Part shown: positions 26,014 to 35,247 of the stretch, piece by piece
How the letters are laid out: every line of letters begins with the position of its first letter
Position numbering within the stretch: the stretch's first letter is position 1
NCBI GenBank assembly: GCA_016199745.1
Contig: JACQFZ010000006.1
Span: 1 to 64,000, forward strand
Reading direction: 5' to 3'
DNA length: 64,000 nt
From: Gammaproteobacteria bacterium
Lineage (GTDB): Bacteria; Pseudomonadota; Gammaproteobacteria; Acidiferrobacterales; Sulfurifustaceae
Program-made: the position numbers and the translations under genes
Notes under the pieces: model-generated
Told to the model about the DNA's origin: nothing
What the model saw: the letters and a program-made list of their open reading frames with translations, nothing else
Databases searched by the model: none

Positions 26014-26925
26014 TTAGAACGAAATATGTAACGAGCGTAAAAACGTCTCGACCGAATCGGTGTACTCGCCGTCCGCTCCCAGATCACGATTGATCGCCGC
26101 GTGCGTGTGCGCGACCGATAACACGGTGGCGCTGGCGCCGGCGGCGCTAACCTTGGCCGCGAAGCGTTGCGCCTGCGGGCAAGCGTCGCGACGCTCGGTC
26201 GAGCAAACCAGCAGCATGGGCGTCGGCACACCGGACAGGCGATACAGCGGCGACGCCGCACGCCAGTCGTGCGGATTCACGCCAAACGCGCGGTCGTAGA
26301 AGCGCGCGTGCCGAGAACGCATGATGTCGACGACGTTCAAGGCGGCGCTGTCGAGCACTATCGTACCGAGCCATGGTTTGGCGCCGTGTTGCGCCGCAAT
26401 CGCCGGGTCGGCGGCAAGCAGCGCCACTAGGTGGGCGCCGGCCGAATGCCCCATAACGACGATGCGCGCCGGATCGCCGCCCCACGCTGCCGCCCGTACC
26501 TGCGCCTCGGCTAACGCCTGGGCGACATCGTTCGCTTGTTGCAGCGGATCGGCCTTCGGCAACAGGCGGTAGTTGGTCGATACGACGATGAATCCTTTAG
26601 GCAGCCAACGTGCGACCTTGCGATCGACGACGGCAGCGGCGGCTTTGTCGCCGGTACGCCAGGCGCCGCCGTGCACCATAAAAATGATCGGTGCGTGCTT
26701 CGCCCGATTCGGCAGGTAAACGTCCATGCGTTGCGCCGGATCGGCGCCGTACGCGACATCGCGCTGCATGGTCGCGCCGGCAGGCAACGCGATCGGTTGG
26801 CCACCGGCGCCTTCCGCTTGATCCAGCGCGTCGGGGATATGATCGCGGATCGCGCCGGCGGTCGCTGGCGCAGGCGACAACAGCGCGAGCAGTCCCGCAC
26901 CGGCGAGCGCGGCCATACGTTTCAT
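26014..26925 (-). CDS. Exported esterase/lipase of the BD-FAE / hormone-sensitive lipase type
   Basis: The 303-residue protein has a signal peptide (about 1-23, ending PATAGA). HGGAW (85-89) is the oxyanion motif, GHSAGAH (Ser161) the nucleophile elbow, and the final histidine is in VAHTHAAIN. The second-to-last acidic residue is near VCSTERRDAC. This pattern is typical of small carboxylesterases. It is a single gene with gaps on both sides. Confidence 0.85.
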   Translation of the reverse strand: MKRMAALAGAGLLALLSPAPATAGAIRDHIPDALDQAEGAGGQPIALPAGATMQRDVAYGADPAQRMDVYLPNRAKHAPIIFMVHGGAWRTGDKAAAAVVDRKVARWLPKGFIVVSTNYRLLPKADPLQQANDVAQALAEAQVRAAAWGGDPARIVVMGHSAGAHLVALLAADPAIAAQHGAKPWLGTIVLDSAALNVVDIMRSRHARFYDRAFGVNPHDWRAASPLYRLSGVPTPMLLVCSTERRDACPQAQRFAAKVSAAGASATVLSVAHTHAAINRDLGADGEYTDSVETFLRSLHISF

Positions 26926-27034
26926 GCGAATCGACCTCTTATTAACTGAGTCCCAGTCACAGGTCCGTACTATACGACCACGCCCGCAAAAAAAAATCGC
27001 GCTTCCGCGGCCAGCATAACAGCGTCACCGGCAC

Positions 27035-27454
27035 TCACACCTTAGGAACTCCGGTATCGAAATGCCCATGTCGCAGGCTCGTACGCGCATTTTCCGCGAG
27101 CGTTTGGTATTTCGCGCGAATACGTTCGAGATCCTTGTCTTCCAACTCTTCGAGATCGAGCAAAGCGTTATGCGCACCCCGAGTCACCCGAATCAGCTCG
27201 TCTAGCTTCACTTGGATAGCCTCAGCGTCGCGGTTCTGCGTGTTCTGAATCAGGAACACCATAAGGAAAGTAACGATGGTGGTTCCGGTATTGATAACGA
27301 GTTGCCAGGTGTCGCTGAAACCGAACAACGGACCGGAGATGACCCATGTCATGATGACGGCAACAGCGATGCCAAATGCGGCGGGCCGGCCCGCCGCATG
27401 CGCGGTCCATTTTGCGAAGCGGGTAAACCACGACTTGGATTTTATCGGTCGCAT
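27035..27454 (-). CDS. Low-affinity iron permease-family small membrane protein
   Basis: The 139-residue protein has two membrane segments (about 20-42 and 52-70), the motif FSDTWQLVINTGTTIVTFLM and IQNTQNRDAEAIQVKLDELI, the signature of the family named after the yeast low-affinity iron transporter. The C-terminal part is a cytoplasmic helix. Iron transport by bacterial members is not well established, so the name describes the family and not a proven function. Confidence 0.88.
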   Translation of the reverse strand: MRPIKSKSWFTRFAKWTAHAAGRPAAFGIAVAVIMTWVISGPLFGFSDTWQLVINTGTTIVTFLMVFLIQNTQNRDAEAIQVKLDELIRVTRGAHNALLDLEELEDKDLERIRAKYQTLAENARTSLRHGHFDTGVPKV

Positions 27455-27504
27455 CTAATTTTTGCTCCTCGGGCGATAATACTTATAAAGTAACCGCAGA
27501 TCCG

Positions 27505-28686
27505 CTAGTGATAACTCCGGTTAATACCGGTGTCGGCCGGCTTCAAAATCGGCGAACGCGCCTGCCAATCGGCCAACGCCTGTTGCCGCTGCGCCGTCTC
27601 CTCGGCAATGTGCGCCCGCAACGGTGCTTGCAGACGCGGGTCGAGGAATGCGTGGGCGCTGTAGGTTTCGACCGGCTCGAAGCCGCGCGTAAGTTTGTGC
27701 TCGCCGCCAGCACCGCCTTCGAACACCTGCAGACCGCGGCGAATGCATTCGTCGATGGAATGATAAAAACAAACGTTGAAGTGCAAATGCCGATGCTCCT
27801 CTAAGCAGCCCCAATAGCGGCCGTAGAGATGGGTCGGGGTGGCGACGTTGAAGGCGCCGGCGATTACGCTGCCGGCACGTTCAGCGACAACGACTTCGAG
27901 CGGTTCCGGAAAGGTGCTGAACAGTTGCTCGTAAAATTTTTGGTTGAGCCAACGGCGGCCCCACATCAGCTTATCGACAGTGGAACGATGTAGCCGATGG
28001 ACCAGGCGTGCCCATGACAAGGGATCGCGCGCAATCTCGTCGCCGCGGACGGTACGCAAGGCAATGCCCTGCTCCGCCGGTGCACGGCGTTCACGCCGTA
28101 ATTGATTGCGGCGCTTGGAATCGAAGCGCGACCAAAAGTGATCGAGGTCGCGATAATTGTCGTTGCGCCAGTGGTACTGAAAATCGATCCGACGTGCCCA
28201 ACCGGCCGCTTCCGCGGCCTGCGCCTCCAGCGCCTGGCAATACAACAGCTGCAACACGCCGCCGCCTTCATCGCGAGCAAGCGCCAGCGCTGCGTCGAGC
28301 AGCGCGGCGCGGCACTGCGCTATCGACTCACCCGGTCGAATGAGAAAGCGTTGCCCTGCCACCGGTGTAAACGGCACGCCGATAACAAGCTTCGGGTAGT
28401 ACGGCAGGCGCGCGCGAATCGCGGCGTCAGCCCAGCCCCAATCACGCGAGAAATCGCCGTCGCTGCTGTCCTTTAGGTAAGCCGGTGCCGCCGCCATCAA
28501 TTCTTTTCCGCGCCACAGGGTGAGATGCCGAGGTTGCCAATCGCTACCGACGCCGACGCAGCCGCTGGCCTCCAATGCCGCCAACCAGGCGTGCGCAATG
28601 AACGGGTTACAACCAACGTCGCTTAAGGCGTTCCAGGCGGGCGCCGGAATTTCACCGATGGATCGAACAGTTTTTGCGGTCAGCAT
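27505..28686 (-). CDS. GNAT-fold acyltransferase, FemAB-like (DUF482 type)
   Basis: The 393-residue protein follows the pattern of the DUF482 family: NPFIAHAWLAALEASGCVG near the start, KRRNQLRRERRA in the middle, then GRYWGCLEEHRHLHFNVCFYHSIDECI and GGAGGEHKLTRGFEP. It is related to FemAB-type aminoacyltransferases used in peptidoglycan bridge synthesis, but most members are uncharacterised. It is a cytoplasmic, stand-alone gene 41 bases downstream of the Fe-S type regulator gene and may be in its transcript. Confidence 0.82.
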   Translation of the reverse strand: MLTAKTVRSIGEIPAPAWNALSDVGCNPFIAHAWLAALEASGCVGVGSDWQPRHLTLWRGKELMAAAPAYLKDSSDGDFSRDWGWADAAIRARLPYYPKLVIGVPFTPVAGQRFLIRPGESIAQCRAALLDAALALARDEGGGVLQLLYCQALEAQAAEAAGWARRIDFQYHWRNDNYRDLDHFWSRFDSKRRNQLRRERRAPAEQGIALRTVRGDEIARDPLSWARLVHRLHRSTVDKLMWGRRWLNQKFYEQLFSTFPEPLEVVVAERAGSVIAGAFNVATPTHLYGRYWGCLEEHRHLHFNVCFYHSIDECIRRGLQVFEGGAGGEHKLTRGFEPVETYSAHAFLDPRLQAPLRAHIAEETAQRQQALADWQARSPILKPADTGINRSYH

Positions 28687-28727
28687 TGAAAGACAAGCTT
28701 AACGCGAAACAGCAAGCACATCGCCAC

Positions 28728-29465
28728 TCAAGCGGTCGAATCGGATTCCAACGCGAAGCGAAAGCGGCGCGTGTCGATCGGCTCATCGGCGAGCACGCGG
28801 AATACGCAGCGGCCGTCGCCCGCTTGAAAACGCTCTTCGCGCACGACTTTCACGCCCAATAACCGCTGCAACGTCGACACCGTAACACTGCACAGCGCCG
28901 GGCGCTGGCTGGCGACATTGAAGAACGGACAGTTGCGTTCAATCAGGCGGATACCATCGCGATCGACTTCGACCGACATGTAGGGATCGCCGTCGCCATA
29001 AATTTCGCGCAACAAAGCGACCCGTTCTTTCAGCGATCGGCCTTCCAGCCGCGGCGCCCAAGTGCGTACGCGCTTTTCAGTGAGCGCGCCGAGCACTTGC
29101 TTGAGCACGGGTACGCCGAGTTGCTCGGTCACCGTGTCGATCAGTTCGACCGTCAGACCGTCGTAATTTTTGGGGAACAAATGATCGCCGCTGGCGCTCA
29201 AGACATAACGCGCAGTCGGTCGACCGGCGACGGCACGAGCCGGGCGGATGAGGCGGCGCTCGACCAGCCGTTCCTTCTCGAGCTGCGCCAGATGCTGGCG
29301 CGCGCCTTCGTAACTCATTTGTAGATGTTCGGCGATATCGCTGACGAGCCCGCCGCCGGCTTGCTTGAGATAAGCGAGAACTGCCTGGCGCGCGCCGCCC
29401 ACCGTTTCCGTGTCGGTGCGTACGTTGCGCGTGCGCTTCGTGTTTCGGGTTTTAATCCTGCTCAT
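28728..29465 (-). CDS. Helix-turn-helix regulator with C-terminal cysteines (SufR-like)
   Basis: The 245-residue protein has an N-terminal winged helix (about 25-90; HLQMSYEGARQHLAQLEKERLVERR). The C-terminal domain has Cys179, Cys192 and Cys220 in the arrangement NCPFF ... ALCSVTV ... DGRCVFRV, which resembles the cluster-binding region of the SufR group of Fe-S or redox-sensing repressors. I infer a metal- or Fe-S-dependent regulator. It follows two small membrane-protein genes in the same direction (51-base gap). Confidence 0.7.
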   Translation of the reverse strand: MSRIKTRNTKRTRNVRTDTETVGGARQAVLAYLKQAGGGLVSDIAEHLQMSYEGARQHLAQLEKERLVERRLIRPARAVAGRPTARYVLSASGDHLFPKNYDGLTVELIDTVTEQLGVPVLKQVLGALTEKRVRTWAPRLEGRSLKERVALLREIYGDGDPYMSVEVDRDGIRLIERNCPFFNVASQRPALCSVTVSTLQRLLGVKVVREERFQAGDGRCVFRVLADEPIDTRRFRFALESDSTA

Positions 29466-29516
29466 GCCGTGTGCTCATCGCGATGGTCTATGCATCACCA
29501 ACAACATCGCGGCGGC

Positions 29517-29969
29517 TCAAGACAAGTCATCAGCGTCGCGCCGCCGGCCGATGCCGTGGTGGTAAACCAGTTTACCACCGAGCCAACCGCCGCCGGCGAG
29601 TAACGCCGCGCCGCTGAGCGTTATCGCCCACGCCCAAACGGACGGCGCGACGCTCGTACCCACTTGCACCCGCAGCAACACGCTCGCGCCGAAAGCGACG
29701 GTGGCGCCGAACATCAATAGCATATGCAACGTTGCCGTATTCATCGCCGGCTCGTCCGGGTCGAGCGCAAGATATTCGATGAATCCACTGACCAGCGCCG
29801 GCAACGCACTGACGACGCCGAGCGTCAGCGACCAGAAACCCATCTGCCACCACAACGCCTCCGGCCGATAGGTCCCGACGACGTCCCAGACGATCGCTGT
29901 CAGCCAGAGCGCCATCGGAAAGTGCACCAACGCCGGATGCAGCGGGTGGCCGGCGATACGTGCGCGCAT
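29517..29969 (-). CDS. DUF2231 integral membrane protein
   Basis: The 150-residue protein begins MRARIAGHPLHPALVHFPMAL, the DUF2231 signature with histidines thought to sit near the membrane face, and has four predicted helices. ATG 29969 overlaps the stop codon of the upstream gene (TAATG); the open frame extends further upstream without family sequence. Some relatives accompany haem- or redox-related genes, but no function is established. Confidence 0.85.
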   Translation of the reverse strand: MRARIAGHPLHPALVHFPMALWLTAIVWDVVGTYRPEALWWQMGFWSLTLGVVSALPALVSGFIEYLALDPDEPAMNTATLHMLLMFGATVAFGASVLLRVQVGTSVAPSVWAWAITLSGAALLAGGGWLGGKLVYHHGIGRRRDADDLS

Positions 29970-30316
29970 TAGATGCCGACGATTGCCGCCAGTAACAGCG
30001 CGAACGCTACGACCGCGACGAGCGCGTGAATCACCACCACTTGGCTCGGTAACCGCCGTTTGCGTACGTGGAAGCTCACTAAATAAAAGCCGCCCAGCGC
30101 CGCCGCCACGAATAGTCCAAGCGCCCACGCCGCGCGCCCGCCGGCGCCGGTAGTCGCTACCGCTATCAACAAAATGACCAGCGCGGTTGCGCCGACAATG
30201 CCGTGCAGCGCCGCTAGCGCACCCGGCGGATTGCGATCATGTTTGAAGTGAATGTAGGCCATCACCAGACCGCCCAGTGCAGCCACAGCGAATAGAACAG
30301 CGGCAATCGTCAGCAT
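29969..30316 (-). CDS. Small four-helix membrane protein
   Basis: The 115-residue protein starts MLTIAAVLFAVAALGGLVMAY and has four hydrophobic segments with histidines near their ends (IHFKHDRN, LHGIVG, SFHVRKR, VIHALV). The histidine placement suggests possible haem or metal contact, but this is inference. GAGGAG before ATG 30316 decides the start. It is the first gene of a three-gene unit with the DUF2231 and SufR-like regulator genes and overlaps the former by one base. Confidence 0.7.
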   Translation of the reverse strand: MLTIAAVLFAVAALGGLVMAYIHFKHDRNPPGALAALHGIVGATALVILLIAVATTGAGGRAAWALGLFVAAALGGFYLVSFHVRKRRLPSQVVVIHALVAVVAFALLLAAIVGI

Positions 30317-30428
30317 GGAAACAGGCTCCTCGTTGTGAATAGTTAGTAGGCGCAATCGTGCCTAACTGACTATAACGAGCACCAATTAATTATACAAGTT
30401 TTAATTTGTATTATTAGTAATATCAAAA

Positions 30429-30577
30429 CTAGGCAGAATTGAGCGTGGCCAGCGGCGCCCCGCCGAACAACACCAGGTAATCGCGATATAGGCAGCGATC
30501 CATTACGACTTGCATGCCGGCGGCTTGCGCGCGCAAAGCCGCGGCTGGATTGATCACACCCTCCTGCAACTACCGAG
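30429..30577 (-). pseudogene. CoA-binding domain protein (YccU type), C-terminal remnant
   Basis: The minus-strand reading gives LQEGVINPAAALRAQAAGMQ then VVMDRCLYRDYLVLFGGAPL before TAG 30431-30429. This is the end of the CoA-binding domain family (WLQ-GV...A...G..VVMDRC). The tryptophan that precedes LQEGV in the family is TAG here, and the N-terminal two thirds are absent. It is a decayed remnant beside the start of a gene in the same direction. Confidence 0.7.
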
Positions 30578-30599
30578 ATCGATCGGCGGCGTCTATCCG

Positions 30600-33500
30600 T
30601 TACTTCGCCGGCGGGCTCGCGTGCCGACGCACCAGCTCGGCGAACAGCTCGGCCGGAATCGGCTTGCTGAAGTAATACCCCTGCATCTCGTCACAGGCAT
30701 GATCGCGCAGGAATGTCTGCTGCTCCGACGTCTCCACGCCTTCGGCGACCACGGTTAGGCTCAAGGTCTTGCCCATAGCGATGATCGCTTCGGTGATCGC
30801 CTTATCTTCCGCGTCTTGCGGAATTTCGCGGATGAACGAGCGATCGACTTTCAACGTGTCGATCGGGAAACGCTTGATCTGTGCTAACGACGAATAGCCG
30901 GTGCCGAAGTCATCGATCGCCAGGCGAACGCCCAGCTGTTTGATCGCGCTCAGTACTTTGAGCGCGCGATCGGAATTCTGCATGACCATGCTCTCGGTGA
31001 TTTCGAGCTCTAACAGCGTCGGCGCCATGCCGGTCCGCTCGAGCGTGCCGGCGACGTCGCTTACCAGCTCGTCGTCGGCGAATTGCCGCGGCGATATGTT
31101 GACCGCCATGCACAGCGGCGGCAAACCTTGGCGTTGCCATTCGACATTCTGCGCACAGGCCGTGCGCAGCACCCATTTGCCCAACGGCACGATGAGCCCG
31201 GTTTCTTCCGCCAGCGGGATGAACTGCGCCGGCGCAATCATGCCAAGCTCGGGATGTTGCCAGCGCAACAACGCCTCGACGCCGGTGATTTCACCGCTCT
31301 TGAGATTGAGCTTCGCCTGGTAGTGCAGAAAAAATTCGTCGCGTTCGATTGCGCGCCGCAAACTGGTCTCAAGCGCCAGACGCTCGAGCGTGTGCACATT
31401 GAGCTGCTCAGAATAAAACTTGTAGTTATTCTTGCCTTCTTCCTTGGCCCGATACATGGCGATATCGGCTTTCTTCATCAGCGTCTGTTCGTCTTGCGCG
31501 TCTTGCGGAAACAAACAGACACCAATACTCGCCGTCACCCGGCACTCTTGACCCAGCAAGACGATCGGCTTGATCAGCGCCGACAGGATTTTGCGTGCCA
31601 CCGTAGCAACATGCTTATCGTCGGTCACCTCTTGAATCAAGACCACGAATTCGTCGCCACCCAGACGAGCGACGACATCGCTCGCCCGCAAGGTGTGTTC
31701 CAGGCGCGTGCCCATTTCCTTCAGCAGCGTATCGCCGGCTTCGTGGCCGAAAGTGTCGTTGATGTTCTTAAAACGATCGAGATCGATAAATAACAAAGCG
31801 AAGTAGCGGTTGTAGCGACGTGCGGAATGGATCGCCAGGTTCAACATTTCGCTGAACATCGCCCGATTGGGCAAGCCGGTAAGGCCGTCGTGACTCGCCA
31901 GATATTCGATGCGCTCGTTGGCGATTTTGCGCTCGGTAATATCGCGACCGATACCGCGATAACCCTTGAGCGATCCATATATGTCGAAGATCGGTCGGCC
32001 GCTGATCGACACCCAACATTGCCGGTCTTGGATGTCGGGGAAGCGCATCTCGAAATCGTAAAACGGCTCGTGCTTGGCGAGCCGGGCGCGATGCCGAGAC
32101 CAATCGTCTTGCGTCAAATTCAGCGCCGGAAAATCCCATAGCGTCCGGCCGATGTAGGAGTTGGCGGCGACGCCAGTTTTCTGTTCCACCGCGCCGGACA
32201 GAAAGGTAAAACGAAATTGTTCGTCCTGTTCCCAGTACCAATCGGACGATAGCTCGGTGAGGCTGCGAAAACGCGCTTCGCTTTCGCGTAACACGCGCTC
32301 TTCAACCTTGGTGCGTTCCGATAAATCGATGATGAACGATGCGCCCTTCTCCTTTGAGGCACCGGCGTCCCACATCGTACTGCCGATGAGCACCGGTACG
32401 CGCGAGCCGTTCTTGCGGATGTATTCCTTTTCGTAGAGCGGCGTGGTGCCGGTGGTCTGCAGATCCACGGTCGCACGATTACTGGCGGCGTGGCCCTCGG
32501 GCGGCGTCATCTTCAGCCAATCGACCTTACCGGCGTTCAAATCTTCGCGTGTATAGCCGACGATCTTCAAAAAGGCGTCGTTCGCGTCGGTGATCACGCC
32601 GCTTAAGTCTTCATAAAATAAAACGCCGATACGGATATCGTCTACCAAACGCCGAATTCTTACGTCGCGCTCGCGCTCGGTGATGTCCTTGCCGATACCA
32701 CGATAACCTTTGAAACGGCCGAGCTCATCGAATATCGGATCGCCGCTCAAGCTGACATAGCAAAGTGCACCGTCGCTACTGCGACAAATCAACACCAGAT
32801 GCGAAAACGGCCGGCGTGCATCGAGCGCCGCTCGCAACTGGGTCCACTGTTCCTCGCTAGCGTAGCTAAACGGCAGCTGCCAATGCGTCTTGCCGATGGC
32901 CTCGTTCAATCCAAGCCCGAACTTATCGAGGTTGTTACCGGTGATGCGTGTGAAGCGATAGTGCTCGTCCTGCTCCCACTGCCAGTCGTTTGAATGTTCG
33001 ACTAAGTACTGGAGACGGTGTGCGACTTCGCGCAACCGTTCCTCGGCCAACGTGCGCTGCCAGAACCGACCGATCTGGCTACCGAGATAAGTCACGCAGT
33101 TGATAAGGCGCGCGTCAGGCCGATAGATCTCGTTGCTGAAAAAGGCGAACACACCGACCACTTCGCCCTCGACCAGAATCGGAAAACTAAACGCACCGCT
33201 CAGTCCGACCGCCAGCGCCGCGACCGCGCACGGAAACGACGGCGATTGCGCCAGGTCGCGCGCCCAGGCCGTTTCGTTTTGAGTTAAATCGGGCTCGCCG
33301 GCCGACGGCGGCGCTAGCGGTATCCACACTTCACGCGTCATCGATTCCAGAAACGTCTCGATGGCGGCGGAGGTGTTCGCCCACGTTTGTGCACAATGCA
33401 GCCGGCGACCTTTTACGTCGATGTCCCAGCGCACGCCGCAAGCCCAACCGAGTTGCGCGCAGATCTGATGAATAATGTTCGGCGCGGCTTCGGAAATGCC

Positions 33501-33977
33501 GCTCGATTCGATCAGGATGTGCGTGATTGCATTGTCGATAGCCAGCCGTCGCTCGATTTCGACGCGCTGGGTCACGTCCTTACCGGTGCCGCAATAACCG
33601 GTAAACTGGCCTTGCTCGTCGAACGACGGGTCGCCGCCGACGCATAGGTATTGCAACTCTCCCTGCGCGTTAACGTGTTGATAGACAAAATCGGTGAATG
33701 GCTGACGTGCGGCGAGCACCGCCTTGAACGCGTCCCAGCGCCGGTCGTCGGTCAACGGTACGTTACCCGCATCCCAAAATACGGTGCCGATCAAACTTTG
33801 GGAGCTGAACCCAGCCCGCTCCAGCGCCTTACCGATGAAATGCGTAAACCGGTATTGGTCGTCTTGTTCCCAATACCATTCCGCCGAACCCGCGAACAGG
33901 TACTTTATCTGTAATTCAGATAACTGAAGCGGCAGGCGCTCGGCCGCCGACTTCTTGTTGTCTCTACTGGGTGCCAC
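30600..33977 (-). CDS. Multi-sensor c-di-GMP protein: PAS-GAF-PAS-PAS-PAS-GGDEF-EAL
   Basis: The 1125-residue cytoplasmic protein makes or breaks cyclic di-GMP. Rough domains: PAS 20-145, GAF 150-310, PAS 320-440, PAS 445-560, PAS 565-690, GGDEF 700-860, EAL 875-1115. Three PAS units share a repeated SxWYWEQDxxYRFT / GYRGIGKDITER pattern, suggesting internal duplication. The cyclase motif RLGGDEF is intact with the inhibitory site RASD five residues before GGDEF. The phosphodiesterase motif reads EALLRW with NISPRQF and DDFGTGYSSL also present, so both activities look possible. No membrane segment is seen. It is a single gene. Confidence 0.9.
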   Translation of the reverse strand: MAPSRDNKKSAAERLPLQLSELQIKYLFAGSAEWYWEQDDQYRFTHFIGKALERAGFSSQSLIGTVFWDAGNVPLTDDRRWDAFKAVLAARQPFTDFVYQHVNAQGELQYLCVGGDPSFDEQGQFTGYCGTGKDVTQRVEIERRLAIDNAITHILIESSGISEAAPNIIHQICAQLGWACGVRWDIDVKGRRLHCAQTWANTSAAIETFLESMTREVWIPLAPPSAGEPDLTQNETAWARDLAQSPSFPCAVAALAVGLSGAFSFPILVEGEVVGVFAFFSNEIYRPDARLINCVTYLGSQIGRFWQRTLAEERLREVAHRLQYLVEHSNDWQWEQDEHYRFTRITGNNLDKFGLGLNEAIGKTHWQLPFSYASEEQWTQLRAALDARRPFSHLVLICRSSDGALCYVSLSGDPIFDELGRFKGYRGIGKDITERERDVRIRRLVDDIRIGVLFYEDLSGVITDANDAFLKIVGYTREDLNAGKVDWLKMTPPEGHAASNRATVDLQTTGTTPLYEKEYIRKNGSRVPVLIGSTMWDAGASKEKGASFIIDLSERTKVEERVLRESEARFRSLTELSSDWYWEQDEQFRFTFLSGAVEQKTGVAANSYIGRTLWDFPALNLTQDDWSRHRARLAKHEPFYDFEMRFPDIQDRQCWVSISGRPIFDIYGSLKGYRGIGRDITERKIANERIEYLASHDGLTGLPNRAMFSEMLNLAIHSARRYNRYFALLFIDLDRFKNINDTFGHEAGDTLLKEMGTRLEHTLRASDVVARLGGDEFVVLIQEVTDDKHVATVARKILSALIKPIVLLGQECRVTASIGVCLFPQDAQDEQTLMKKADIAMYRAKEEGKNNYKFYSEQLNVHTLERLALETSLRRAIERDEFFLHYQAKLNLKSGEITGVEALLRWQHPELGMIAPAQFIPLAEETGLIVPLGKWVLRTACAQNVEWQRQGLPPLCMAVNISPRQFADDELVSDVAGTLERTGMAPTLLELEITESMVMQNSDRALKVLSAIKQLGVRLAIDDFGTGYSSLAQIKRFPIDTLKVDRSFIREIPQDAEDKAITEAIIAMGKTLSLTVVAEGVETSEQQTFLRDHACDEMQGYYFSKPIPAELFAELVRRHASPPAK

Positions 33978-34152
33978 GATGGATTACGGACCGTTCCGAC
34001 GTTGACGTCTATATTTAAGATAGCACCGGCGGATGGGCCTATCTTTTAGGGTCCAGTCGCGTGCGCCCGCCCTGATATTCGTCGCAAAAAGTGCTTTTTT
34101 TGGCGGTATCGCCCAAAACGCGAGATGACGTGGGGATGCCGACAGCGGGCGC

Positions 34153-34371
34153 TTAGTAGTGCGGCGGCGGTGTTTCTTCCGAGCGGTCAGCGATCGGCGC
34201 TGAAATTCCACGTAGGCGTTCTTGCGCGTCTTTGAGCGCACGCGTCAACCGATCGATCTCGGTTTGTTGGCGCACCAAGGCATCGTTCAGCTCTTGGAGG
34301 GCGTGCTCCTGGAAGGCAACACGCGTTTCCAGCTCGACGAATCGTGTTTGCAAATCGGGTTGTTCAGTCAT
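34153..34371 (-). CDS. slyX: SlyX family protein
   Basis: The 72-residue coiled-coil protein matches SlyX throughout: RFVELETRVAFQEHALQELN then DALVRQQTEIDRL, ending in the usual PPPHY. Its function is unknown even in enteric bacteria, where it lies beside slyD; slyD is not adjacent here. The 175 bases between slyX and the GGDEF-EAL gene hold no further gene. Confidence 0.9.
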   Translation of the reverse strand: MTEQPDLQTRFVELETRVAFQEHALQELNDALVRQQTEIDRLTRALKDAQERLRGISAPIADRSEETPPPHY

Positions 34372-34416
34372 AGTCCGGTCGTTCTAACACGCCCATGGTT
34401 GAAAACCAACCGTCGA

Positions 34417-34560
34417 CTAGGCGGATAATTGACGCATCAACGTGCCTTCGGTGATCGTCGACGGATCGGTTTCCGCTGCTCGCAGCAGGGTAATGAGATC
34501 ATCCACCAGATTTTTTTGTTGGAATTGGCGCGCCGACAACTTCAAGAATCGGATTTGCCG
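34417..34560 (-). pseudogene. EAL-domain fragment
   Basis: The minus-strand reading is RFLKLSARQFQQKNLVDDLI then TLLRAAETDPSTITEGTLMR and stop (34419-34417). LSARQFQQKNLVDD and ITEGTLM are consecutive motifs of EAL phosphodiesterases, but about four residues between DPSTI and TEGTLM are missing and the frame ends at once. No start is available. It is a short relic of a c-di-GMP protein, opposite in direction to the following gene. Confidence 0.65.
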
Positions 34561-34621
34561 ACCTAGAAAAATATTTCACGTCGTCCAATCGATGATGCCG
34601 AATGCGTATGAGGACACTGCC

Positions 34622-35221
34622 ATGACCACGATGTATCACGACCGTAACCGCGCGCTACAAGACCGGTTCGATTCACGCCGCCTGGCCGATCGCATCGAGC
34701 AGAGACTCGTTCGCGATCGAATTACCGCCGACGACCAGGCCTTCATCGAAAGCCTCGACATGTTCTTTTTGGCGACGGCCGACGCCTCCGGCCAGCCGAG
34801 TTGTTCTTATAAAGGTGGCGACCCGGGTTTCGTTCGGGTCGTGGACGAGCAGCAGCTGGCGTTTCCGAGCTACGACGGCAACGGCATGTTTCTCTCCGCC
34901 GGTAACGTGCAGGTTAATCCGCACGTCGGCCTGCTGTTCATCGATTTCGAACGGCCGAAGCGATTGCGCGTTCACGGCATCGCCAGTATCGAGCACGACG
35001 ATTTGCTGCGGCGAGAATTCGTCGAGGCGCAATTTATCGTGCGCATTCGCGTGCAGCAGGTGTTTCCCAACTGTCCGCGCTACATCCATCAATATCAGCG
35101 CGGCGAGCGCTCGATCTATGTTCCGCGGCCGACCTGCGCAACGCCGGTCCCTGGCTGGAAACGCGCCGACTGGGCGGCCGATGTCTTGCCCGACCCCGGT
35201 AAAGATACGGAACGAAAATAG
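34622..35221 (+). CDS. Pyridoxamine 5'-phosphate oxidase-family protein
   Basis: The 199-residue protein is of the FMN-binding split-barrel fold: DMFFLATADASGQPSCSYKG then FPSYDGNGMFLSAGNVQVNP and GLLFIDFERPKRLRVHG. These features fit the general PPOX family (flavin oxidoreductases acting on diverse substrates), not genuine PdxH. GAGGAC before ATG 34622 supports the start; an open frame extends upstream without family features. It is 26 bases before the broken DUF445 gene. Confidence 0.82.
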   Translation: MTTMYHDRNRALQDRFDSRRLADRIEQRLVRDRITADDQAFIESLDMFFLATADASGQPSCSYKGGDPGFVRVVDEQQLAFPSYDGNGMFLSAGNVQVNPHVGLLFIDFERPKRLRVHGIASIEHDDLLRREFVEAQFIVRIRVQQVFPNCPRYIHQYQRGERSIYVPRPTCATPVPGWKRADWAADVLPDPGKDTERK

Positions 35222-35247
35222 GCCACTAACACCGCTATAGTCGGCAC

